Shown here one piece after another: positions 39,801-52,793 of a DNA stretch of 64,000 nucleotides. Below the pieces are notes generated by a model that saw only the letters and a list, made by a program, of their open reading frames with translations, did not search any database and was not told the origin of the DNA. Positions within the stretch are counted from its first letter, which is position 1. Each line of letters starts with the position of its first letter. Location: NCBI GenBank assembly GCA_009741485.1, contig CM019214.1, forward strand, positions 5,698,509 to 5,762,508, written 5' to 3'. This DNA comes from Malurus cyaneus samueli (Eukaryota > Chordata > Aves > Passeriformes > Maluridae). Made by a program: the position numbers and the translations under genes.

Positions 39801-42521
39801 ATGCTTGTTTATCTTCCAATATTGGCTGTGAAATATCAAATGTCAGCTTTTCAACTGTTTCATCATGAAAAGCTTCCTCTTGAGTTCATCTTTTAAGGTC
39901 ATTAAACCACACAGACAACTCGAGGTAGTCATAAAAGGTGCAGTTTTGCACTTTTTCTGCAGGGAGGAAAGAACAAGTTGGTATTTTTCTTCAATGATTT
40001 CAAAAGTGCTAGTTCTCCACTGGAAGATGTCTTTCCCTCACTCTGTAAAATCTCTGGGTTTGGTAATAGTGGCTTGAAATTCGACATTCACTGTGGATGA
40101 TTGATAACTGGAATGGGTATGCAGAACAGAAGGATTATGGAGAAAAATACTGAAACATGGAAGAGGTCTGAAGGGATTGACATACAAGAATAGATTAAAA
40201 TTTTAATATGTGTAGAGTAGCTAAACAAAAACTTAGAAGGGATTGATAGTCATGCAGGGAGTAAACACAATAACTTGAGGCAACTGAAGGAAATTAATCA
40301 GAAGAAAAATTAGTCAGAAGAAATTAGGAAAAGTGGAATCGATTAATTTCCCAGAACAAAAGGGGAATTCCCAACACTTCAAGCCTTAAATCCAATATAG
40401 AGGAAAAACATAATAGGGTGTTCTCTTGGGAGAATTCCCTCATTGCAGAGAGATATTATTTTCTGACCTATTAGGTCCTTTTTATCACCAATTCCTCTCT
40501 ATATGTAATTAACTTTTGGAAAAATGCCAGCGAAGACTGCAGCAAATCCTGTAGCATTCTGTCTTCCTACATTCACAGGGGCAAAGGTGGGAACTCAACC
40601 ACAATACACTATAGAAAACATTTCCTATTGCTGTGTTTTCTAAGAAAAGGATGGTAGACTGGAAACCAGGCTGGAAATTTCATGAATATTGAGATTAAGG
40701 TTTTTTATTTCCTTATTGCCACCTGAACATTGTACTATATATTGCTCAAGAGGGTGCCTAGAAAAAGGCTTTGGGAATATATTGTCCCTTGAGAAATGTA
40801 ATTAATTACTATTGTTTCACCCAATGGATTTCACTTTCACATCATTTATTTTCTAGAGTCACTGATGAGCTGACTGGGAAAATGAAACACTTGAGTTTAA
40901 TTACCAGTCAAAATTACAGCTTTCTAAGCAGGTACTTCATCTCATACACTTTTTCTAATTGTCTCTTATGATATAATATGCAGTTATAAATGCTGCCTTT
41001 CACATTGTTAACAATGTCTTACTACCACTTCCAAGCCAAAAAGAATATAAGATGATTGTAAGATGACTTAAGTGTGGCTTCAGAGTGCACTAAACAGCAC
41101 AGTTTAGTCCCTCACAGATGTTTACTTATTGTCCCATAACCAGAGCAGATATGAAGGAAATGAACAAGTAAATTACCTAAAATAACACATTGACATAAAA
41201 ACTTTTAGGTATCTTCAAATCTAAGTTTATAAAATATAGTGCAAGAGAGACAATGGATATAAACTGCATTAATAATTTCAGAGAGACACTGCCACAACTG
41301 CTGAATGTAGAACTTGAAGTCAAATTCCCAGTGGAGAGACCCCAGCTCTGATCCACCATCTTCAAGGTAGGGCCACTTATAACAAAACACATACCAATGC
41401 TGTCAGCCTCAAAAAAAGAGTAAAAATAAGAAGTAATATTTTAATCACAACTGAGTTTATAAAATCAGATTCTGTTCCCACAAAAGAATAGATTTCTTCT
41501 CTCTCACTAGCTTGCCCTGTTATTTACAGATATTTTATTATTTATGTTTTTTATTCTGGTTAATTAAATGGAGTTTCTTTTGATTAATTAGCTGAACTAA
41601 TCATTTTTCCTATTTGACCCCCATCTTTCATTTGCCATTCTCATATTCTCTGGTATGATCTTTGCAGCATTATTCTTTCTCCTAGGAGATGGGAGAGAGG
41701 AATTCAATGTAGATGAAAATGTGAAAATCAAATTTAAGCATTGACCAGGCCACAAATCCAGCTAAAAATCCAATATTCATCTATTCCAACTAGGAAAATG
41801 TTTATTGCTATGATCTATACCTTATAAATCATCATTAATTCTAATATATATCTAAATATACTTCAGAAGTCTTTACCAGAAATTTTATTTTTTGCAGTAA
41901 TGAATTAGAATTACTAGAGCTAAGCAAGGGATAGAGGTGCCACAAAGACAATAACTGTGTGTCTTTAAAGATAATCAATATTTTCTTCTTCAGCATGGAT
42001 ACAATTTATTCTTATTAATTGCAGATGTGAATTAATGAGACAAACACTATGATTTGAAACCATGGTGTGTTTCCATTTGTGTCATGTGTTGCCTATTGAG
42101 AGTGACAGAGAGAAGACCTAAGACCAGACAATTATCAGGTCAATCCTTAGGATGTTGAGAAACCATTTGATTATGCACAATTTACTGAGTTCTAACAAAT
42201 GCATGCATCAATTAGAGCCAAAGACCTTCAGTACCACTGCTGTTCATCTAACTTTAAACAACACTAATTTAAAATTATTGTAATAAGAGAAATCTGTGGT
42301 GCTCAGTTGTTTGTTTCTGTGTCACTGATGGCACACCCTTTACTCTTGTCTCCAGCAAGATTTTCTGTGCTTTGATTCCTTTGGAATTCTCTGCCTCCTC
42401 CACTAAAAAAAAATCACCAACACAAATCCACCAAAGACAAAAGTGTCTCTTCAATGTACTGGCTATGAACTGCTGCAAATTTCTTATTTTCTGCTTCTGG
42501 CTAATGTGCGTGGTCATCAAA
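33807..42521 (+). other. Intronic stretch with nothing securely recognised
   Basis: Nearly 9 kb of AT-rich sequence with scattered open frames up to about 120 codons on both strands and no recognisable domain. The block at about 40110-40380 has a faint look of a very old CR1 LINE, too weak to call. Confidence 0.45.
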
Positions 42522-42590
42522 ACACACACACACACAGAAAAAAAAAGCAAAAACCAAAAAAAAAAAAAAAAAAAAAAAAACAAAAAAAAC
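42522..42590 (+). repeat. (CA)n followed by A-rich tract
   Basis: A CA run at 42522-42536, then an A-rich tract with 25 uninterrupted A at 42556-42580. The 162-codon minus-strand and 120-codon plus-strand frames around it are stop-free largely because of this tract. Confidence 0.95.
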
Positions 42591-42742
42591 CCACAGAACT
42601 GTCTCAGCCATTTCCTGGGTTTTATGTCTGTTCGTTTTGGGCCAATAGGAAAAAAAATCCACAAAATCACAACCCAAAAAACTGAAAAAATACTTGCAGA
42701 AATCAGCTCTAGAGATGAACCAAGGGAAAAATAACACAAGGG

Positions 42743-42766
42743 CACACACACACACACACACACACA
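42743..42766 (+). repeat. (CA)12 microsatellite
   Basis: Twelve perfect CA units, likely to be polymorphic in length. Confidence 0.95.
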
Positions 42767-44464
42767 GAGTTATCCTTTCCTTGTTTCTGGGATGTTTTTT
42801 CCCTTTATTTTGGCAGTGTAAGATTACCAAAGGTTTTTTTTTTCTGTTTTGGTTGGTTTGCGTTTGGGTGGGTTTTCTTTTCCTATCTCATAAACAAGAT
42901 ATTTCTTAAAGTTTTTCGCATATAACTTTTTTTATATAGTTATTTATTTGATTTTCTATATTTGAGACAGAGTACAAGTGTTTCAAGTGAGCAAATGCTC
43001 AGAATAGGGAATTTCCCATGATGAATTAGGGATATTCTGCATAGTTTAGTTTGTCATTCCATCCTGCCTCCCTGTCCTTCCCTTTGGTCTTTATCAGCTC
43101 ATGCTTTCAAATTTCTGAAGTTTTACATGTCCTGAATACTAATATTTTTTGAAGGCAAAAGTAATTTTTACATTAGCATTTATATTTTATTTTTAGATTA
43201 TGGAAGAGATAACATTATCCTAGTCATCAAGAAGGATAATAAAATCTTAAAATACAGGGATTCAAATTAAGATGACAAGAAGAAGCAAGAATTACATGTA
43301 AATGTATTGAATTAAATAGAATCTTCTGAAACATGAGGTCACAGCATCTGATACATCTTATAAAATATTTTGCAAAAGAAAGGATTATGTATCTGTCCTT
43401 CAAGATCATTAGAGATTTCAGATATAAGAGTGAGGGGTGAAAGAGCTTGAGAGAAAATTCTGCTTGGGCTTTTGATGAGGAGTAATTCATGAAAAGAACA
43501 AAGGAAACAGATCACCAAATTTAATTCTCTGATGTTGTCAGCAAACAGAGGCAACACCAAAACACAGAACTCTTTCCTTAGGATGTGCAGCACCTGCACC
43601 TTCAGGTGAAAATGAAAAACTTTCATTAAACAACAGAGACTCAAGAATTCACAGTAACTTTTAACCAGGATATGGAAATGAAAAAAACTGGAAATGTACT
43701 TGCTGTGTGTTTCCAGCCATAAGAAAACTGGTTTGTCTCAATAGATCATTCCTGATCCTTGCAAATTGGCATATTCCTCCTTCAAAAGGTAACATTTCTA
43801 AAAAAACACTTAGCAAGCAAAATTTCCAAAGCTTCTCCCTTTTTTCCTACTTCCATTACACCTACTTAGAATTAGTATTAATCTTAAGAATACCTAAATA
43901 TGAGGATTTTGATCTGCTTCAGGCATTTTTCAGTGTTTGTTTAAAACCCTACATATGTTTTCCTTAGTCATAAAATATGCCATACAGGAATGCAGTTATT
44001 TATATATTAAAAAAGATGTAAAATACATTTTTTTCTTGTTTTTCCCAACATAACAAGGGAAAACAGGGTAGCACCAATTTTAACATTATTATTTTTACTG
44101 TGTTAGCTAGGTGGGACGACTGCCACATTTCTGTCGGCAGTGCATAAGCACTGGGACAGCATATTCCCTACCCTTCAACATCAAAAGTCACAAGTCACTA
44201 AGTGGGAATCACATCCAGCTCCTTCCCATATCACCAGAATTTCAAATCCTAGGTAAGAGATTTTTTTTTGCAAAGCTTAGACCTAAAAAGTTTCCTTTGC
44301 CTTTTGTTTTAAAGAAGGAGAGCTCTCACCTGCTGTAGTGTATTTCTGACCTAGCTCATTCCCTGCTCACAGATTCATTTTCTTTATCCCAGACTACCTC
44401 ATTTGAATGTGCTGCTGTCATGATAATATACCATCTTCATTAATTATAATTGAGGTGGAGTGAG
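42767..44464 (+). other. Intronic stretch with nothing recognised
   Basis: AT-rich and unannotated up to the solo LTR. Confidence 0.45.
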
Positions 44465-45044
44465 TGTGCTGGTTTTGGCTGGGGTGGAGTTAATTCTCTT
44501 CACAGTGGCTGTTTTGGGGCTGTGTTTTGGATTGGTGCTGAGCACAGGGTTGGTAATACAGAGATGTTTTTGTTACTGATGAGCAGGGCTCACACAGAGC
44601 CAAGGCTTTTCCTGCTTTTCCTACTGCCACGCTGGGGATGGGGCTGGGGGTGCTGGGAGGGTGGGGAGAGACACAGCTGGACAGGGACCCAAACTGACCA
44701 CAGGGATATTCCAGACCATGGGACATCATGAACCGTGTATGAAGGGAGCAATGGCAGGATGTTGGAGTGATGGAGTTTGTCTTCCCAAGTGATCCTTACA
44801 TGGGATCGTTCTCTGCTCTCCTGGGATGGCCAAACACCTGCCTAAAAATGGGAAACACTGAATTAATTCCTTGTTTTGCGTTGCTTGCACGTGCATCCCT
44901 TGCTTTTCCAACTAAACTGTCTTTATCTCAACCCCTGATTTTTCCAGCTTTTACTGTTTTGATTCTTCCCCCAGTCTCTCTGGTGGGAGTGTGAGCAGCT
45001 GCCTGGGGCTTGGCTGCTGGCTTGGGTTAAACCATGACAGTGAG
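44460..45044. repeat. 5-bp target-site duplication GTGAG around the solo LTR
   Basis: GTGAG occurs at 44460-44464 directly before the LTR's first TG and again at 45040-45044 directly after its final CA. A perfect 5-base duplication is the signature of integrase-mediated insertion and fixes the LTR ends. Confidence 0.9.
44465..45039 (+). mobile_element. Solo LTR of an avian endogenous retrovirus (ERVL-like)
   Basis: 575 bases starting TGTGCTGGTTTTGGCTGGGG and ending GGTTAAACCATGACA. The start, the internal CTGACCACAGGGATATTCCA-type stretch, the AATTCCTTGTTTTGCGTTGC stretch near the end and the AACTGTCTTTATCTCAACCC stretch match, from memory, a widespread bird LTR family that I associate with class III (ERVL-type) elements. 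The 5-base duplication suits that class. No retroviral coding sequence lies beside it, so the provirus was reduced to a single LTR by recombination between its two ends. The TATA region seems degraded (GTGTATGAAGG). The open frames inside it are incidental. The subfamily name is uncertain. Confidence 0.92.
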
Positions 45045-45475
45045 TCAGCCACTTTTCTGTCTTTTTTTTGGCTCAGATCCTGCCCTGCAGAGGCAGCTAT
45101 TGAGCCATCAAAGGCAGGAAGATGTTATGAGACCTGTAATGCCCAGTAACTTTGATATGCAGCTCACCCAGACACCTCATTCAGGCAATAAATATTTTAG
45201 AAGGGCAGCAGACAGATAAGTGAGTAAGTGAATTAATTCGTATGTTCTTATTTACGAAATGCCTGCTCCCAGATTCTGTTAAAAATTTACATATTGGAGA
45301 AATGGAAATTTACTTCCATGAAATGACCACGAGCTTCTCCCTGCTGCAGAACTGGCACTGCAAGCAGCCCACAGGAGAGGGCACAACCTCCTTTTGAAGA
45401 TCAAAAGCCCTGACAAAATTGTTCTAGTCTCATCAAACCATTTCTGTGAGCAGATATGCCTATCATTTAAGAAGC
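45045..45475 (+). other. Intronic stretch with nothing recognised
   Basis: Ordinary AT-rich sequence. Confidence 0.45.
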
Positions 45476-45493
45476 AAAAAAAAAAAAAAAAAG
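45476..45493 (+). repeat. Poly(A) run of 18
   Basis: Uninterrupted A run following GAAGC. Confidence 0.9.
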
Positions 45494-46099
45494 TAATTTA
45501 TTCTATTTATGGCTCATTTCCCTTGAACTTTAATTAACTTATAGAGGGTCAGAAATCCTGTTTATGCTTCAAACAAAACTGCTTTTCCCCTTTGAGATGC
45601 TTGGTCTCTTTCAACTTGTTCCCTGATAAAAAATATGGTTGTGTTGAGGCCACCCTATAAGAAATACTCTTTCTTCTTTCTCCGTCCATCTAAGACTTTT
45701 GTTACTTGAAATATATTTTTTTTTTTCTGCAAAATATTTATCTATCCCTTCATTATTGGTTTAGATTGGTTACAGAAACTGAATGTATTTACATTTTTCA
45801 ATAAATTTACCAGTGAGACCAAATAAAAGATCCTTTATAGAAGCCAAAATAATGCTTTTTAGACCATTCTGCTACATTAACTGAGGAGGACAAGCTGAAT
45901 TGGAGAAGTCTTCCCTTGCCCCTACAGCAACAGGTGAGCCTGCACCATGCAATGCAGGAATATTCTGTTATTTCCAAACAGGAGGAGGTGTCAGTATGAC
46001 ACAGCTGTGTAGGGATGGCACTGTTTTTTGCCTGTTAACTCTCCCAATTTCCATCTTTATCTCAAATTCCTCAAGCTCCATGTTGGCACCAAAAGGGAC
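45494..46099 (+). other. Intronic stretch with nothing recognised
   Basis: AT-rich. No repeat family recognised. Confidence 0.45.
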
Positions 46100-46270
46100 T
46101 GTGGTGGGTTGACCTTGCCTGAACATCAGGTGCCCATCAAACCTTCATTTTCCCTGTTACCCAGACAGTAGGGGAAAAAAATACAATGGTAAAAGCTTGT
46201 GTGTCAAGATGAAGGCAGTTAAGAAAAGCAAAAGCAAAGAAAAACATAATATTTATTCTTTACTTCTTAT
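46100..46270 (+). mobile_element. 5' fragment of a second avian LTR family
   Basis: Begins TGTGGTGGGTTGACCTTGCC, followed by a CAGGTGCCCATCAAA stretch, a run of CCCTGTTACCCAGACAGTAGG type, and AATATTTATTCTTTACT. This order matches the start of a common bird LTR with the TGTGGTGGGTTGACC 5' end, as I remember it. Similarity fades after about 46270 and no CA end is identifiable, so it is a truncated or diverged copy. The right boundary is approximate. There is no internal retroviral sequence. Confidence 0.65.
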
Positions 46271-49200
46271 CAGCAGGTGGGAATTATCCTCATCCCGCCT
46301 TTTAACATTTTACAGCAGCATTATTTTTCAGTAGATAAAGATGCATTATTTCTGTGAACAGAAGTCTCAAATTAAAACTTCCTCCACAGGACATCTGGTC
46401 CTACAATGTATAGGATGTGTGAAATTCCCCTATGTCCCATGCCAAACCTTCTGTCCCTACATTTTCATGACACATCTTTTGCAGCAAAGCTTCAAAATAG
46501 AAATAATTTTGAATAAAGATCCTGGAGCTGAAAAAGCTTAAATTCTGATAAAATTAGGATTTGGGGTTTGGCCACATTCTCCAAGTGGGTATTTCAACTT
46601 TGCTTTTGGTAAAAGAATTGATAAACTTCATAATAGTTATTAGTTTACAGTCCTTATTATTTCCTTTCCAGTAAGCCAATGACACTGAGAAATGTTGGTT
46701 CATTTTAGCCCTGAGTCCTTGAGCAGTCAAGACCTTTTTATACTTTGTCTCTAACCCTAATTCTTAGATTCCTTTCAATTTCCAGCATGGGCAACAAACC
46801 CACATCTTTAAATCTGAATTACATAGTTGAGAATTAATTTTTCTGATCTCATTCAGAAACTTATTATATTGATACATGGATCCTGTTATAATGACACAGT
46901 AAAAGTTTTTATTTGCTTTATCATGCTCAAAGTCTTTGTTTTATATCCCATGGGGTATAAACCAACATTATAATTTAAGAAGAAAATAGCATCTGAGATT
47001 AAAATCTGGCAGCAGGAAGAAGGAGAAAGGATTGCATATTTTTAAAGCTTAGATGGGACGTGGATCTTTGCTTCGGTGATATATAAAACCCTCAGCTGGA
47101 CCAATATTTTAAGAGACAATAAATAAAAGAATTCTTAGCCAGCTGAAATTGTTTCATTTAATTTGAAAAGCAGAGCCTTGGATTTATAGATACTATGGCC
47201 AAAAGAGAAGAAAATACAGATTTTTTTTTTTTAATAAATCCTTATTGCTTTTAGCAATATATTGATATGTAAGTGCATGACAGTCAAATCAGAAGGGCAC
47301 TATTGGGAGTTGACTGAATCTGGGGACAGGAGATGTTCTACATTAAGAGCTGAGCTCCTGAGCTTCCCTTTTCCCTTCTCTATCTTTGTAAGTCTCCACT
47401 AGAAACAGTAACGATGTCATCACGCATTTTACATAAAATAAATAAAAAAGTTCTGCAGATTCCAAATGTATAATGCATAGGTACTCTAAAAACCTGCACG
47501 TCAGCTGAATCTTCAGTGCACACCCTATACTTTTAAAATAGATCTTTGCATGAAAAGCTCTGTTTCACTTTTACTGTAATACTGCAAAGAAAATAGGCAA
47601 GACACTGTAAAATGCCAAAAAAGGAGAGATGTCACCTAAGAGCACATTAAAGGCAACAAATAATTGTTGTGAATTCACAGCAATATTTCATTTCGAACAA
47701 CTTTCCATTCTTGAGTGCCAGAAATGACCCGTTGTTGAAAAGCAATGTGATTTGTGACAATGGTGGTGTGAGAGTTCAGTGCAGAAATTTGTAAACACCC
47801 TTCACTTCTATTTCAGTAATTGCTGAAACAGGCATAAAAGACCATTGTTAAAGATTAAGATTTTAATATTTTTTTCATGTTCCTTAAATCCATATTCAAG
47901 CAGGACAAAAAAAACACCTCTTACTTTTTCACCCTCATCTTGAACCCCTCATAAATAACCTAACACTTCAGGAGAGAATAATATTGACAACTAAAGCTTC
48001 ACAAAAATAAACATGTTGCAGTTTATTCAGGGATACAAACATGCCTCACCTTGTCAGCTTTCAGACTGTTGAGCTGAGAAAAATAGGTGCAACTGCATTA
48101 AAGGTCTGCTTCGAGCCTGATAGTTAGGAACATAAAAATGGCACCTTAAAGATGATTCCTAAATTCTGACTGTGAACCACTTAGGGCATTGATTTTCTAA
48201 AGTGCTGAGCACTCTGCAGTTCAGGACAAGGTGGTGGTGCCTGTGTGTCCAGCTTTAGCTGCTCATATATATGGGTGTTTTAGGTATTCAGGCTACATGC
48301 AGAGGTGCTTAAATAGACTTTACCAAAGTTGATCTTTTTACTAAAATTGTTCTGCAGGGATTTGTAGGCTAAACACTGGCTTTACCGGAATTTTAAAGTG
48401 TCAGCTGGTGTGGCCTGCTAAAAAGCCCTGATAAAAATTTTCAGATGTGAATTCTGGGCATGTAATCAAGATGAAAACATGCAAGAGAAGCATAATGGAG
48501 AATGACTGCAGGTTGTTTCCCTTGTTTACATGATGGTCTTGAGCCTTGAGTTGATATTCACAGCAGACCAAGCTGTTTACATGCACTTATTCTGAGTAAG
48601 CAGCAATAGCTACATACCGTGCTTGGTTGGTTACACAATGTTGTACAAATGTATTCCCAGGCATTTTATTGAAGAGATTTCAGTGACAGCCAGCTCCAGG
48701 CACCAGGCAATACTGGATGGGATGGTTATTCATGACAACAAAAAAATGACTGGCTGAAGGAAGCTTGGGAATGGACTGTGAATGGAATGAAAATGAAAAG
48801 AAGAGCAGAAAGAGGAGAATGGATTTATCAGGGGGGTGAGAACATGATGGGAAGCCAAGTCAAGAGGAGAAGTAACAAAGGGAGAAGAAGCAGTAAAGTG
48901 TGTACAGATGAAAAGAAACTAGAAATAGAAATATCAGTGATATTTACAAGGGTTTTGTTATCAATAATTAATAGTTTTACCATGATGGAAAAGAGGAAAA
49001 CAGTCAATAAAGGAATTCAGAATGAGTGACATGATCAGAGTAAGAGATAGGAGGTGGTAAGGCCACTCAAATTAAAATGGAAAAGAATAGGAGGCAGTGG
49101 GGCTTCATAACTTCAGGGAATCAAATCCAGCTATGCTAAGCTCATAAACATGCATGGACTTCAGCAGTGCAGTGCTTTGGAACTAGAGGTTCCCAGAATC

Positions 49201-50016
49201 ATTAAATGAGGAAAAAAATTGCATATTCCAAGCATCTGAGTATGCTTTTGTTTTAAAAACACAGTGAAAACATATCATTTGAAGACACATTTACAGTGTA
49301 AAATTAAATTTCTTCCATGAATCTTGAATCAAGGACATACCTCAGTTTGTCATCTTGAACTCTAGCCCTCATTACATTAATGGGTTTAACTTAGACCCTT
49401 AATCACACAGAATACTGTCCAGAGCTGCAATGACAGGTTTGGAGAGTTGCAGCTCCTCTCTGCAGGAGGGGGTGATGCTGCTGCTGCTTTGGGTCCCTGT
49501 TTGTCAGCTGAGTCAGTTCCTGGTCACTGCTACTGATCTCTACACCCCAGAACCCTGCAGCCTTTTATTGATACCATGGTGAGATTTTCCACAAAGGAAC
49601 AAGGAATCAGAGAAAGGGGTTAATTAGGCAAAGAACTCTGTCCCTAAACAGTGAAGCAAGTGCCATAATGAAAGCCAAGGGATGGACTTTGACACAGTGA
49701 TCATGTCAGGCTGGTAAAATTAATTTGCTTTCCTTGATAAATCATAAAATACATTTTTAACTAACAGAAGCCTTAGCTCAATGGAAATCATCACAAGCAT
49801 AGATAAAATATTGCTTCTTTCCTTTTTTATCACATTTTAAAACATTCCTTCCTGTGCTCTGAGAAAACGGTCCACAAGTGAAAGGAAAACTGTCATTGAC
49901 TCACAAGCATGAGTCACCTGGAAAAAGACTTGGCTGTTAGTGCTGGTGTGCAGATTTTTCTTTTTAGGTGTCTGTATAAGACACCTCTGTGAAATTCTAA
50001 CATGTAACTTAGCAGG
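46271..50016 (+). other. Intronic stretch with nothing recognised
   Basis: AT-rich. An A/G-rich patch at about 48780-48910 gives a Lys/Arg/Glu-rich 83-codon frame. A less AT-rich patch lies at about 49430-49580. Neither shows a known family. Confidence 0.45.
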
Positions 50017-50061
50017 TTTTTTTTGGTTTTTTTTTTTTTTTTTTTTTTTTTTGTTTTTTTT
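50017..50061 (+). repeat. Poly(T) tract with two G interruptions
   Basis: About 45 bases of T with GG near 50025 and one G near 50053. It causes poly-Phe and poly-Lys false frames. Confidence 0.93.
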
Positions 50062-51683
50062 AATTCAGAGAATCTTTTCCACCACAAAAACCTCTCAGTT
50101 CCCCTACAATGAATGTTATTATTCAATGCTCAAAAAAAAATAAAAAAAAAATCAGTGAATTGTGTAAGTATGTTCTTTATTTTGTTAAAATGTACTCTCT
50201 AATTTTGAGAGCAAAATTAGCAAATCAAAACAGCAAGGTTATAAAGCAACCAAATCCCACCCCCTTTTTTTAAACAAATGGAAGTAATTCTAGTGAAAAA
50301 GTCATTAAGGTGGTAAAAAGATCTGAAATATCTGAGATAATTGGCAGCAAAAGCAGATAAAAGTATCAAACCAAAGTCTCAGAAGAATCTGGCCTTCACA
50401 TGCTGTCTCAGTCAATTCAAGAAATCACAGAAATTGCAGTGACAAAGCACTGGTGTGACACGACAGCTTCTCCTGTATCTGAAACCCAGTCAGGTTTCAA
50501 GGTTAAAGCCATATTTATATTTTCAGAGGTTTTTCTTCATAATTTTTGAGGTTATAGCTATGAATATTATAATATCTAATCTGAAAATTCCTAATAGGTT
50601 AAAAGGCAATCTATCACCATCTTTAAAATGTGATGTTAACAGCTTTATAGTTAAATTAGGCCATGAAAAATGGCTAAAGGTTGTCTATGAAAAAGCTCTT
50701 TTTTATGACAGAGATAATTGAACCCGTAGAGAGGAAAGTATAAGCTGAAAATGATTTAGAAAATTCATCATCATAGTGTGTCATTATATTAATTTAGAGA
50801 GAAAGATTTTTTTTATTATTTACCTATCTCTAACAAATTCATCTTTCTCTGAACAGACAGGCTAAGTGAATGTCAAAATGTTAATGATGAACAAGTTGCA
50901 AGTTAGACTTTAACCTTGTCACATTCTGCATGATGCTGAGCAGTTAAAAACAGTATTTCTGACGTCCTTGTAATGCAACATGAGATGGATCTTTGTGAGC
51001 CTTTTTTTTTTTCTTTTTTGTTGAAGGATAAAAGAAAGATGTTGGGGAAAAATTGAATTCAATCAATTTGTTAGCTTTTTTTTCCTCTTTTCTTATATCA
51101 ATGTATTATGCAATGAAAGAGTGTCCTAAGAGAACTGAAAAATTCACTTCAGCCTGCATATAAAATGACTTACATTATTCTCAAAACGTCATTCTTTATC
51201 ACCTCAAGATAATGAAGGTGACAGAATGGAATATGAAGAAGGGAATTAAAAGTCCTGTTACTGATTTTTTAGCTCTGTGTTTTAGTTGCAGTGAACACTG
51301 ACTCAAATTTTTTTCTATTTTATCAGTGTTTGCTGAGAAATTTATAGTCAGTGCCATTAATTGCTCAAGCAATGAGACACTGAGTGCACCTCTGTAATGA
51401 ACAATAATGAGGCAGAACATCCAAAGTATTGGGTGAAAACTAAGCTGTGTCAGACTCTGGTTACTCATGCCTCTTTTTAAAATGAGTGTTCAAATATCAG
51501 TCTGTTCACTTAGACATTTTTCATAATGAACCTTGATTTTAGTTCTTCATTTTCTTAGTGTCCAAATGTTAAAAAATATTTGAACAGCTCTATTTAGTGT
51601 TAGGACTCTACATAATTCTCATAAGAAAAAGGCTTTTTGAAAAAATGTTTTAAACAATTAGTATGTACAAAACCACATTTGTT
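50062..51683 (+). other. Intronic stretch with nothing recognised
   Basis: AT-rich with several short T runs. No repeat family recognised. Confidence 0.45.
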
Positions 51684-51701
51684 AAAAAAAAAAAAAAAAA
51701 A
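51684..51701 (+). repeat. Poly(A) run of 18
   Basis: Uninterrupted A run, continuing as AGAAAAGAAAG. Confidence 0.9.
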
Positions 51702-52440
51702 GAAAAGAAAGAATGAAATGAAAAATAGTGTTGAACCTACTTGTACTTTAGTGATGCTCACTATTCCTTAATTAAATATTTTGCTATTATTTCTATTTTA
51801 CTGAAGTACAGATTCAGTCAGGAAAGAAGCTTTCTTCCTAAAAATGGAATTGAAAGATCTCTTTGGACAGGTTTTGTGAAAAAAAGTTATGTATCTGGGG
51901 ATATGTAATTTTAAACTTGTATGTCTTGAAAATCTCCTAAGTGTTGCAAAGTGTTATGTGAACTGCTGACCCTTAACAGTAGAATATTTGGGCCGTTTCT
52001 GCTCTCATTTGAAAGGATTTCATATGGGTACATGCTGTTTACTTCTGTTAAATCCATTTTAATTTACATAAATGTTTCTGATTGTAAAAAGGGGTCCATT
52101 TGGGTTATTTATTTGCCCATTATGTGCATATGTCTGTACATTTCATTATAACCAAGTCACAGCTGAGGAGCTGTTATAATGCACTTGGTCAAAGTTCAGG
52201 GCTATTACACCTCTGTACCCTTCCCAGTTTGCTAAACAGAACAGGACAAAAAAAAATCTGTTCAGAGAAGGACAGGAAAAAAAAAATATTGTTCTGCCTA
52301 TGCTTTTCTGTCAGTAGCTGAATGGAGTATAATGGAATAACTGTGATGATCCCGTGGCAAGTCAGTGTTCCTTCACAGAGAGAAAATCAATAGTTCAATC
52401 AAACCAGCTATTAGGACAGCACAGAACAAGCTCCCAAGGT
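51702..52440 (+). other. Intronic stretch with nothing recognised
   Basis: AT-rich. The last 60 bases may extend the CR1 fragment that follows, but similarity is not clear. Confidence 0.4.
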
Positions 52441-52635
52441 ACAAGGAAGAAATTTTTTACAATGAGTGTGGTGAAACACTGGAACAGATTGCCCAGAGAG
52501 GTGATAGATGGTCCATCCCTGGAAAAGCTGAAAGTCAGGCTGTGCAGAGCTGGGGATGTCCTTGCTCATTGCAGGGGGGTTTGACTCAATGGCCTTTAAA
52601 TGTCCCTTCAAACCCAAAGTATTCTATGATTCTAG
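52441..52635 (+). mobile_element. CR1 LINE, 3'-terminal fragment, plus strand
   Basis: Clear match, from memory, to the 3' end of avian CR1 non-LTR retrotransposons: GTGAAACACTGGAACAGATT, GCCCAGAGAGGTGATAGATG, CCATCCCTGGAAAAGCTGAA, GATGTCCTTGCTCATTGCAG, a GACTCAATGGCCTTTAAATG stretch and the typical terminal ATTCTATGATTCTA. CR1 elements are usually 5'-truncated on insertion, as here, and end in short tandem ATTCTATG-type repeats rather than poly(A). The open frames through it (52354-52763) are remnants of the untranslated 3' end, not a gene. Confidence 0.95.
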
Positions 52636-52793
52636 GATGCCATGAAAAGGAATTGGTCTGCAAAAATGGCTTCACTTTTGCAATGCACCGTTTTTTTGGT
52701 ATGGATGGAGTTACAGAGGGACAAAAACAAAAGCGCACGTTTTCCATGCATAGTGGATTTTAATCTAATGGTTTGTCACTGAGGTACCTAATT
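52636..52793 (+). other. Intronic stretch between the CR1 and a poly(A) run
   Basis: Nothing recognised. Confidence 0.4.

Noticed and set aside
40110..40380. Possible very old CR1-like LINE fragment
   Set aside because: Only a loose resemblance in word order, with no anchored motif such as those in the fragments at 52441 and 61282. A repeat search would be needed to call it.
42275..42830. Longest open frames in the window (162 codons, minus strand, and overlapping ones)
   Set aside because: They stay open because they cross CA and A-rich simple repeats. The translations are runs of Phe, Lys and Cys-Val with no domain.
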